From NCBI GenBank assembly GCA_964617875.1, contig CAZUAI010000018.1, forward strand, positions 1 to 64,000: DNA of 64,000 bases, written 5' to 3'. Positions 51,381 through 58,920 of the stretch are shown here, piece by piece; position 1 is the stretch's first letter, and each line of letters begins with the position of its first letter. The notes beneath the pieces were generated by a model, which was given only the letters and a program-made list of their open reading frames with translations, was not told where the DNA came from and made no database searches. The translations under genes and the position numbers were made by a program. This DNA comes from CAZMVY01 sp964617875. Its GTDB lineage: Bacteria; Planctomycetota; Phycisphaerae; UBA1845; PWPN01.

Positions 51381-53141
51381 GTGCCCGGGCGTCTTCGTGA
51401 ACGACGAATGCCGAGTCGGCTGCTCGCAGCACCCATGCCGATCCCAGTCGATGACCTCTGTGCGGAGAGCGAGACGACGGCCCCCCCGTCGTCGTGTGTG
51501 CGCGTCGTCGGGCCGCGTTCGCGGGCGCGGGTCTTCCGCGGGCCCCCGGCGGCGGGACGGCCGGTGCGCCGGGCGGTCATTCTTGAGGCGGACGACCTGG
51601 GCCTCATGTACGCCTTCAACGAGGGCATCCGGCTCGCCCACCGCGAGGGCTGCCTGACGAGCACGTGTCTGCGGGCCAACGGATATGCGTACGAGCACGC
51701 GATCGACGTGGTGGTGCCGTCGTGTCCGCAACTCGGCCTGGGCGTGCACCTGTCGCTGAACGAGGGACCGCCCGTTTCGCCGCGGGCGCGCGTGCCGCTG
51801 CTGCTGGATCGGGGGGGGCATCTCCGCGCGGGTTTCTCCTGGCTGATGCGCCTCGCGCGAACGGTCGAGGGCCGCGACCAGATCGAACGCGAGCTGCGGG
51901 CGCAGATCGAACGGATCCTCGGCGACGGCCTGGCGATCGACCACCTCAACTCGCACAAGCACGTGCACATGATTCCGGAGATCTTTGGCATCACGTGCGG
52001 GCTCGCCCGGGAGTATGAGATTCCGTGCGTCCGCCTGACCCGCGAGCCGGCCCACCGGGCGCCGGGACTGCGGCGGCGCATCGAGCCGTTCCTCAATGCG
52101 AACCGGATCAAGCACGCGCTGCTGAACCGGTTCGCGACGCGAAACGCGGCGATCGCGGCGGAATACGGTGTGCTGACCACGGACGCGTTCGTCGGCGTGA
52201 CCTACACCGGCGGCATGTCGCTCGACACGATCGCCACCGGGCTGGAGGCGTGCGGCGAAGGCTGCGTCGAGGTGCTCCTGCATCCGGCCGTCGGCCCGGA
52301 CCCGCGGGACGCCGGCCACACATCGCCGTTCTACGCATGGTACATCCCCGACCCGGCGCGGGCCGAGGAACTGCGGACGCTGACGTGGGGCGCGCTGCCC
52401 GACTGGCTGAGGCGCGAGCAATGGCAGGGCATCACGCACGCCGCGTGGGCGCGTGCCGCCGGATCGCGGAGGCCACGGCGCCTCGCCGTCGAGGCGAACG
52501 ACGACATCCGACACTTGTGCGACAGCATCGTTGTCCGCAACCCGCCGTGGGTCTCGGCGGCACAGGCGGATGCGCGGGCCTTCGCCGAACTCGTGCTGAG
52601 CCGCACCCGGCCGGGGGACCGCGTGCTCGACCTCGGGACCGGCACGGGCATCCTCGCCATCTGCCTGGCGCGGGCGGGCCGGATCGCGGTGGGGACCGAC
52701 GTGTCGGCCGCCGCCGTCCGCAACGCACGGCGAAACGCCGCACGAAACGCCGCGGTGTGCGAGTGCTATGGCTCGGACCTGCTGGATTCCGTGAAGGGCC
52801 GGTTCGACCTCATCGCGTTCAATCCGCCGTACAACGTCGGGCCCGACGGGTTCGTCGTGAACGTGGCGAAGAACCTCGTACGACGGATCCCGTGGGTGCA
52901 GCGCAACTGCGGGCGCGTGATGCCGGGGGCGGTCGTCCGCTTTCACCAGCACCTGTTGCGAAGGCTGATGGCGAAGGCCCCCGACCGCCTGGTCGCCGGC
53001 GGTTGTGTCCTGCTGCACGCGTTCGGGGCCGAGGTGGCCGACCTCTGTCGCGTCCTGCCGCCGGGCGCGGTCGTTCAGATCCTCGAGCATCCGTCGCTGA
53101 CCCCGCACGGCACCGTGGGGCTGTGCATCACGCCGCGATAG
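51381..53141 (+). CDS. ChbG/HpnK-type deacetylase fused to a class I methyltransferase
   Basis: A 586-residue two-domain protein. Residues about 64-350 are a YdjC/ChbG/HpnK carbohydrate deacetylase: metal-binding LEADDLGLMYAFNEGI, GVHLSLNEGP, and HLNSHKHVHMIPEI, with VEVLLHPAVG near 297. Residues about 395-586 are a Rossmann methyltransferase with SAM motif I VLDLGTGTGILA (415-424) and motif IV FNPPY (480-484), the NPPY type used for N-methylation of glutamine, adenine or guanine. A linker of about 40 residues joins them. The first 60 residues look unconserved. Starts at GTG 51381 (AAGAGGG 11 bases upstream), ATG 51408 and ATG 51435 are possible. I do not know this fusion as a named family. 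Confidence 0.8.
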   Translation: MPGRLRERRMPSRLLAAPMPIPVDDLCAESETTAPPSSCVRVVGPRSRARVFRGPPAAGRPVRRAVILEADDLGLMYAFNEGIRLAHREGCLTSTCLRANGYAYEHAIDVVVPSCPQLGLGVHLSLNEGPPVSPRARVPLLLDRGGHLRAGFSWLMRLARTVEGRDQIERELRAQIERILGDGLAIDHLNSHKHVHMIPEIFGITCGLAREYEIPCVRLTREPAHRAPGLRRRIEPFLNANRIKHALLNRFATRNAAIAAEYGVLTTDAFVGVTYTGGMSLDTIATGLEACGEGCVEVLLHPAVGPDPRDAGHTSPFYAWYIPDPARAEELRTLTWGALPDWLRREQWQGITHAAWARAAGSRRPRRLAVEANDDIRHLCDSIVVRNPPWVSAAQADARAFAELVLSRTRPGDRVLDLGTGTGILAICLARAGRIAVGTDVSAAAVRNARRNAARNAAVCECYGSDLLDSVKGRFDLIAFNPPYNVGPDGFVVNVAKNLVRRIPWVQRNCGRVMPGAVVRFHQHLLRRLMAKAPDRLVAGGCVLLHAFGAEVADLCRVLPPGAVVQILEHPSLTPHGTVGLCITPR

Positions 53142-53265
53142 CCGACACGGGGCATTGGCCTGACCCTGCCGCCTCCGGCCGGTCGCGTATCCGGCGACGA
53201 ACGACCGCGAACCGCGCCAGAGTCGAGGCTGGTCTTGTCCGCCCCCCGTCCGATCGCGTGACGTT

Positions 53266-54981
53266 CTACAGGTCCTTCAGCAGAGTCCTCATGAAGGTGG
53301 AAACCTTCTCCACGGATGGCACGTGCAGCCGTTCGTTGGGCGTGTGGACATCCAGCAGCGTGGGGCCCACGGAGATGATCTCGATGCCCGGGTACTTTTC
53401 CGCGATGAATCCGCATTCGAGCCCGGCATGTACCACGATGGTTTCCAGGGTCCGGCCCAGTGCCTTTTCGTACGAGGCAAGGGCCTGCTTGTAGAGCATG
53501 GAATCCGGCGCCGGCGGCCACGTGGGGAACGTGCTGCCGCGGACCGAGGTCGCGCCGGCATTCCTCACAATGTCTTCGACCATCTGCGAGAACGCCTCCA
53601 GCTTTGCCGGATCGAAACTCCTGTGGAAGACCCTCAGCCGGGCCGCGCCATCGACCAGGTTGACCGTGCCGATGTTGTTGGACGTTCCCGGGAGCCCCGG
53701 GAACTGCGTGGACCACTCGTAGACATCCTGCGGGATATCCAGAAGCAGCGCGAACAATGTCGCCGAATCCGCCAGGGAAGCCGCCGTGGAAGGGGTTGTC
53801 TGCTGCCTGGTGAGGGTCATCGTCAGCCCCGTTTCCTCGGGATACTCCTGCTGGAGCGTCGCGAGAAACGACGTGATGCGTTGCTTCAGGGCATCGGCGT
53901 CCTCTGCGGCAACGGCCAGGGCGACGACGGCGGAAGGCGCAATGGCGTTGTCCGCCGTTCCGCCGTCAAACGCGATGACCCGAACGGGAACCGTGTCCTT
54001 CAGCGTCCGGGCGGCCAGTACATTGGCATTGGCCCGGTTCTTGCCCGCGGAAATGCCCGAATGCCCTCCCAACAAGCCGCTGATGTCAAGATTGTAGACC
54101 TCCCATTCGTTCGGAAGATCGGCGGGAGGCATTGGCAGACTGATATCTATCTTGGTGCCGCCTGCCGCCCCCAGGGCGAGGCTTCCCTCGGTTTCCCAGT
54201 CGAGATTGACGTAGCGCCTCGCCGTGATCGCATCGGGGAGGAGACTGGCGGCGCCCGACATGTCAACCTCTTCGTCGGTGGTAAAGACCAGTTCGAGCGG
54301 TGGCCGATCGATGCCGGGCTCGCTCGCAAGGAAGAGGGCGATCGCCACGCCCATACCATCATCGGCCCCGAGGGTTGTTCTGTCGGCGTGCAGCCATTGG
54401 CCGTCACGGATCAGGGTAATCGGGTCGGTCGTGAAGTCGTGGGGTGAGTCGGCGGTCTTGGCGCACACCATGTCGATATGCGCCTGCAGGGCCACCGGCG
54501 GCTCGTTTTCGCGTCCCTGAGAGCCGGGCACGGAGATGATGACGTTTCGGGCGGCATCGGTCTTGCCGGCCAGGCTTCGTTCCTGAGCCCAGTTCACCAG
54601 CCAGGCCGAAATGCGTTCTTCGTTTTTGGAACATCTCGGCACCTGACTGATTTCCCGGAAAATCGGAGACTGTAGCATCATTACAGAGTGATCCCGTGGT
54701 ATTCCGGCCGGCTTTCGCGTATTCCGCGTGTTTCGCGGTTCGATTCTGTTTGGGGACCGCGAAATACGCGAACCACGCGAAAAGCGGCTCGATATCCGCC
54801 GATCGCGACGGCGAGAACTCTGTAATGTTGCTACACTCTCGAAAATCGCAATGATCTTCTGTGTGTCGGGGCCATCGGGCTCTTCGGGCGTGCCTCCGCA
54901 GCAACCGGCCACCAGGCCGCAGGCAAGGGTTGTGCTCACGAGCCAACGGGACAGAATTGCGTCGATCGGGTTGCCGAACAT
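53266..54981 (-). CDS. PepD-like M20 dipeptidase lipoprotein carrying an in-frame MITE
   Basis: A 571-residue exported zinc peptidase of the PepD (aminoacyl-histidine dipeptidase) type. The N-terminus FGNPIDAILSRWLVSTT runs to a lipobox-like LVAGC. Catalytic and metal residues are in LQAHIDMVCAK, TTLGADDGMGVAI, FTTDEEVDMSGA, NLDWETEG and HTPNERLHVPSV. Between the signal region and the catalytic domain, about 61 residues, rich in Arg/Ser, are encoded by a 175-bp inverted-repeat element plus its 8-bp target duplication; without it the protein would be about 510 residues, normal for PepD plus a signal peptide. The ATG at 54981 is chosen for GAGG six bases upstream. Whether the protein is still exported and active is unknown. 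Confidence 0.85.
   Translation of the reverse strand: MFGNPIDAILSRWLVSTTLACGLVAGCCGGTPEEPDGPDTQKIIAIFESVATLQSSRRRDRRISSRFSRGSRISRSPNRIEPRNTRNTRKPAGIPRDHSVMMLQSPIFREISQVPRCSKNEERISAWLVNWAQERSLAGKTDAARNVIISVPGSQGRENEPPVALQAHIDMVCAKTADSPHDFTTDPITLIRDGQWLHADRTTLGADDGMGVAIALFLASEPGIDRPPLELVFTTDEEVDMSGAASLLPDAITARRYVNLDWETEGSLALGAAGGTKIDISLPMPPADLPNEWEVYNLDISGLLGGHSGISAGKNRANANVLAARTLKDTVPVRVIAFDGGTADNAIAPSAVVALAVAAEDADALKQRITSFLATLQQEYPEETGLTMTLTRQQTTPSTAASLADSATLFALLLDIPQDVYEWSTQFPGLPGTSNNIGTVNLVDGAARLRVFHRSFDPAKLEAFSQMVEDIVRNAGATSVRGSTFPTWPPAPDSMLYKQALASYEKALGRTLETIVVHAGLECGFIAEKYPGIEIISVGPTLLDVHTPNERLHVPSVEKVSTFMRTLLKDL
54666..54840. mobile_element. MITE-like element inserted in the PepD-like gene
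   Basis: A 175-bp non-coding-type element with 24-bp terminal inverted repeats (54666-54689 and 54817-54840, two mismatches; shared core GTAGCAnCATTACAGAGT) and an 8-bp direct duplication GAAAATCG on both sides (54658-54665 and 54841-54848). Its core is itself a foldback of two 32-base arms, 26 paired, rich in CGCGAA units. It encodes no transposase and must have been moved in trans. Element plus duplication add 183 bases, exactly 61 codons, without a stop in the gene's frame. Confidence 0.88.
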
Positions 54982-55369
54982 GGTACACCTCATGCTTTCG
55001 GCCGTACGGATGGGCCCGACAGGGAACTCGATTCCGCGAGGGGCGGGGGCGTGGCTTCGGGACGGGGGCCGCTGACAACTCATGCCGGCCTTTCCGGGGA
55101 CCCTTGCCGCCGACCAGCCGACGCTTGGGCCCCGTTTCGCGGAGTCGTGCCGTCGTTCCGAGTGCCCGTGGATCGTCCACGGGCCGCGCGGGGGCAGCAT
55201 ACCGGCTGGTCCGGACGTCCTCAAGACCGGGGGTCAACAACGAGGACGCACAGGAATGCCATCGCCGGCAGGTCGGCGGACGGAAGGCCGTCGCCGTGGA
55301 TTGGCGCGAGGCTTGGGATACAATGGCGCGCCGGCAATGGGTCGGTGTCCGTGGCGGTGGAGTCAAGCG
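54982..55369. other. Divergent intergenic region
   Basis: Between the PepD-like gene and the DUF1080 gene. Open frames cross it from both sides, but none has protein-like composition or a ribosome site before the annotated starts. No convincing promoter was found. Confidence 0.3.
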
Positions 55370-57550
55370 ATGCGGAAGCACGGGTGGTTTCGTGAAACGG
55401 TCGTGGCGGCGGTTGTTTCGTCGTGCGGCGCGGGCGTTATCCGCGCGGCGGAGGAGGCGGGCTTTGTGCCGATCTTCGACGGCAGGACGCTCAACGGATG
55501 GGACGGCGATCCGACGTTGTGGCGGGTCGAGGACGGAGCGATCACCGGTCGGACGTCGGCCGAGGCGCCGATCAAGGTCAACAACTTCCTGATCTGGCGG
55601 CAGGGCGAGGTGGACGACTTCGAGCTGCGGGTCGAGTTCCGCATGGCCGGGGGCAACAGTGGCATCCAGTACCGCAGCTTCGAGAACGAGAAGGAGTGGG
55701 GCCGGTGGGTCGTGGGCGGCTACCAGGCGGACATCGACGACGCGGACGCCTTCACCGGGTCGCTCTACGGGGAGCGCTACCGCGGCATGCTCGCGACGCG
55801 CGGCGAAAAGACCGTGATCGGCGAGGACCACAAACCGAAGGTCGTCGGGCAGGTCGGCGACCGCGAGCAGCTCAAGGCGGCCGTCCGGCACGGCGACTGG
55901 AACGAGTACCGGATCGTCGCTCGCGGCAACCGATCGGTCCTGGCGATCAACGGCCGGGTCATGGCCGAATGCACGGACGACGACAAGGCCGAACGGCGTC
56001 GCGGGGGGATCCTCGCGTTCCAGCTCCACGTGGGGCCGCCGATGAAGGTGCAGTTCCGCAACATCCGGTTGAAGCGCCTGCCCATGGAGGGCGCGAAGAA
56101 GGTCGTGTTCGTCGCCGGGACGCCGGGGCACGGGTACGGCGAACACGAACACAACGCCGGGTGCGTTCTGCTCGCCCGGCTGCTCAACGAGAACCTGCCC
56201 GGCACCCACGCGGTCGTCTACCGCAACGGCTGGCCGGCCGACCCGACGGCGTTCGACAACGCGGACGCGATCGTCCTGTTCGCCGACGGCGCCGGCGGCA
56301 ACCCGGTGCTGCCGCACCTGGAGGCCGTGGAGCAGCGGATGAAGAGGGGCGTCGGCCTGGCGGTGCTGCACTATGCGCTGGACGTGCCGGCGGGCAAGGG
56401 GCGGGACTGTCTCCTGCGCTGGATCGGCGGGTACTACGAGACGTTCTGGTCGGTGAACCCGTACTGGCCGGCCGAGTTCAAGACGCTGCCGGAGCACCCG
56501 ATCACGCGGGGCGTCCGGCCATTCTCGATCGCCGACGAGTGGTACTACCACATGCGGTTCGCGGCGGACATGAAGGGCGTGACGCCGATCCTGACGGCCG
56601 TGCCGCCGGACGAGACGCGGAAGCGGCCGGACGGTCCCTACAGCGGCAACGAGCACGTGCGGAAGCGGATGGGGATGCCGGAGCACGTGGCGTGGGCGTT
56701 CGAGCGGGCGGACGGCGGGCGCGGCTTCGGATTCACCGGCGGGCACTATCAGTGGAACTGGGGCCACGACGACCTCCGGCGGCTCCTGCTGAACGCGATC
56801 GCCTGGGTGGCGAAGGCCGAGGTGCCGGCGGGCGGCGTGCCGTCGAAGACGCCGACGGTCGAGGAACTGGAGACGGGTCTGGACGACAAGCCGAAGCCGA
56901 AGGATTTTGACCGCGACGCGATCCGCCGTCAGTTGCAGCAGTGGAACGGCCGCCCCACGACGCAGGCGAGCCCGCTCCGCACGCCGGTGTACGAGTGGTT
57001 TTCCATGTTCGACGGCAAGGCGCTGGGCGACTGGCGGCCGATCACCGAGGGGGTGTTCGAGGGCCACGGGACGGTCGAGGTGAAGGACGGCACGATCGCG
57101 CTCGCGCGTGGCAGGCTGCAGACGGGGATCACGTGGAAGGGCGAGTTTCCGCGCGACAACTACGAGGTCGCGCTCGAGGCGATGCGGACGGACGGGTCGG
57201 ACTTCTTCTGCGGGTTGACGTTTCCGGTCGGCGCGGAGCCCTGCACGCTGATTGTGGGCGGGTGGGGCGGGAGCGTCGTCGGGCTGTCGAACGTGGACGA
57301 CCAGCACGCGGCCGAGAACGAGACGACGCGGACGATGGAGTTCGAGAACAATCGCTGGTACACGGTGCGGCTGCGTGTGACGCCGGCGAAGATCCAGGCG
57401 TGGATCGACGAGCAGGACCTGATCGACCTCGCACGGGAGAAGCATCGGTTCGCCGTCTGGTGGGAGCAGGAGCGGGTCCGGCCGTTCGGCGTGGCGACGT
57501 GGGACACGGGCGCGGCCCTGCGGAACATCCGGGTGCGGAAACTGGGGTAG
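55370..57550 (+). CDS. DUF1080-ThuA-DUF1080 secreted protein
   Basis: A 726-residue exported protein with three modules. Residues about 30-225 and 535-726 are DUF1080 (3-keto-disaccharide hydrolase, concanavalin-like) domains, each opening with FDGRTLNGW or FDGKALGDW and holding NSGIQYRSFE or an RVRPFGVATW end. Residues about 242-485 are a ThuA (trehalose-utilisation, class I amidotransferase-like) domain: VVFVAGTPGHGYGEHEHNAG, ADAIVLFADG, GVGLAVLHYA and AWAFERADGGRGFGFTGGHY. These families act in 3-keto-sugar catabolism in planctomycetes and relatives. GGTGGAG seven bases before the ATG at 55370 fixes the start. A signal-like stretch (RETVVAAVVSSCGAGVIRAA) is present. Confidence 0.88.
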   Translation: MRKHGWFRETVVAAVVSSCGAGVIRAAEEAGFVPIFDGRTLNGWDGDPTLWRVEDGAITGRTSAEAPIKVNNFLIWRQGEVDDFELRVEFRMAGGNSGIQYRSFENEKEWGRWVVGGYQADIDDADAFTGSLYGERYRGMLATRGEKTVIGEDHKPKVVGQVGDREQLKAAVRHGDWNEYRIVARGNRSVLAINGRVMAECTDDDKAERRRGGILAFQLHVGPPMKVQFRNIRLKRLPMEGAKKVVFVAGTPGHGYGEHEHNAGCVLLARLLNENLPGTHAVVYRNGWPADPTAFDNADAIVLFADGAGGNPVLPHLEAVEQRMKRGVGLAVLHYALDVPAGKGRDCLLRWIGGYYETFWSVNPYWPAEFKTLPEHPITRGVRPFSIADEWYYHMRFAADMKGVTPILTAVPPDETRKRPDGPYSGNEHVRKRMGMPEHVAWAFERADGGRGFGFTGGHYQWNWGHDDLRRLLLNAIAWVAKAEVPAGGVPSKTPTVEELETGLDDKPKPKDFDRDAIRRQLQQWNGRPTTQASPLRTPVYEWFSMFDGKALGDWRPITEGVFEGHGTVEVKDGTIALARGRLQTGITWKGEFPRDNYEVALEAMRTDGSDFFCGLTFPVGAEPCTLIVGGWGGSVVGLSNVDDQHAAENETTRTMEFENNRWYTVRLRVTPAKIQAWIDEQDLIDLAREKHRFAVWWEQERVRPFGVATWDTGAALRNIRVRKLG

Positions 57551-57576
57551 TTCACCTTCGGACGGGTCGTCAGCCG

Positions 57577-57659
57577 CGGAACACAGGGAATGCGCGGAAA
57601 AGGCGGAAGGGGGATCAGGGCCATCTGCTTCCGCGTATTCGGCGTATTCTGTGGTTTCG
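57577..57659. repeat. Inverted repeat of CGCGGAA-type units
   Basis: Arms 57577-57609 and 57628-57659 share GAAACCACAG/GGAACACAG and CGCGGAAG motifs and pair imperfectly. The motif resembles the core arms of the MITE at 54666-54840. It lies between the convergent DUF1080 and sucD genes, where a transcript-end signal would be useful. Confidence 0.6.
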
Positions 57660-57689
57660 TCGGTCCGCATGGTTGTCGCCGGGCGGCGT

Positions 57690-58562
57690 TCACGCCGGCA
57701 GGGCATCGGCAACCAGTTCCGCCACTTCGTCCGGGCGGTCGGCGACGCGGATGCCGGCGGCCTTCAGGGCGGCGACCTTTTCGGCGGCGGTGCCCCTGCC
57801 GCCGGCGATGATGGCGCCGGCGTGGCCCATGCGTTTGCCGGGGGGGGCGGTCTTGCCGGCGATGAAGGCGACGACCGGCTTGGTCATCTTCGCCTTGACG
57901 AAGGCGGCGGCGGCCTCCTCGTCGGTGCCGCCGATCTCGCCGATCAGGACGACGGCGTCGGTGCCGGGGTCGGCCTGGAACATCGCGAGCAGATCGATGA
58001 ACGTCGTGCCGATGATCGGGTCGCCGCCGATGCCGATGCAGGTGGACTGGCCGAGGCCGCGGGCGGTCAGCTCGTTGACGATCTCGTAGGTGAGGGTGCC
58101 GGATCGCGAGATGAGGCCGACGCGGCCGGGCTTGTGGATGTGGCCGGGCATGATGCCGACCTTGCACTCGCCGGGGGTGATGACGCCGGGGCAGTTGGGT
58201 CCGATCAGGATGACGCCGCGGTTGCGCGCCTCCCAGAAGACATCGACCATGTCCCGGGTCGGGATGCCCTCGGTGATGCAGACGACGAGGCGGATGCCGG
58301 CGTCGATGGCCTCGAGGACGGCGTCGGGGGCGAACGGCGCGGGCACATAGATGACGCTCGCGTCGGCGCCTGTGGCGGTGACGCATTCGTGGACGGTGTT
58401 GAAGATCGGGCGGTCGAGCGTCGTCCCGCCGCCCTTGCCGGGCGTGACGCCGCCCACGACGTTCGTGCCGTAGTCGATCATCTGCCGGCCGTGGAACTGG
58501 CCCTCCGTGCCGGTGATGCCCTGGATGCAGAGCCGCGTGTTTCGATCGACGAGGATGCTCAT
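57690..58562 (-). CDS. sucD: Succinate-CoA ligase alpha subunit
   Basis: A 290-residue SucD, half of the TCA-cycle enzyme that makes ATP or GTP while converting succinyl-CoA to succinate. CoA-binding ITGTEGQFHGRQMIDYG, NCPGVITPGECKVGIMPGHI, the SRSGTLTYE stretch and the phosphohistidine loop with MGHAGAIIAGGRGTAAEK are all in place. GGAAGG four bases before the ATG supports the start. The beta subunit gene sucC, normally just upstream, is not adjacent: the upstream neighbour is polX beyond a 358-base gap. Confidence 0.95.
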   Translation of the reverse strand: MSILVDRNTRLCIQGITGTEGQFHGRQMIDYGTNVVGGVTPGKGGGTTLDRPIFNTVHECVTATGADASVIYVPAPFAPDAVLEAIDAGIRLVVCITEGIPTRDMVDVFWEARNRGVILIGPNCPGVITPGECKVGIMPGHIHKPGRVGLISRSGTLTYEIVNELTARGLGQSTCIGIGGDPIIGTTFIDLLAMFQADPGTDAVVLIGEIGGTDEEAAAAFVKAKMTKPVVAFIAGKTAPPGKRMGHAGAIIAGGRGTAAEKVAALKAAGIRVADRPDEVAELVADALPA

Positions 58563-58920
58563 GGGGCCTTCCGTTTGTTCGTGTGCCGGGTTGCCGGCAG
58601 AGGGCCATTGCCCCGGGTGCCCGTTCCGGCGGGTCGCGGCGCGGGCATCGTGCCCGCGGCGTCTCGGGGCGGCAGCCTCACGGGCCGGAAGCCCGTGCCA
58701 CCCGGTGTACCGGGACAGGCTCCGAGGCCGACCGGCCGGACGCGGCATCGCCCGATCCTAAGCCACGCCGGGCGATCCGGCCACCGCGGGCGGGAAACGG
58801 CGTCAGGGCCACGGATCCGTCGGGCGGCAGATTGGCTCTGAGCCGCCGTCCTGTTTCCCTGTGCCGCACACCACCGGCACGGACGGCTCGCGACGCCTTC
58901 TTCGCGGCGGGGCCCTGGAA
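58563..58920. other. Intergenic region with two REP-like palindromes
   Basis: GCGGGCAtcgTGCCCGC at 58641-58657 and CACGGGCcggaaGCCCGTG at 58679-58697 are perfect short palindromes, of a sort scattered in GC-rich planctomycete genomes. They lie between polX and sucD on the minus strand. I see no gene or clear promoter here. Confidence 0.6.

Noticed and set aside
54404..57712. 1102-codon minus-strand frame across the PepD-like and DUF1080 genes
   Set aside because: It is antisense to DUF1080-ThuA and out of frame with PepD; it only stays open because of codon bias.
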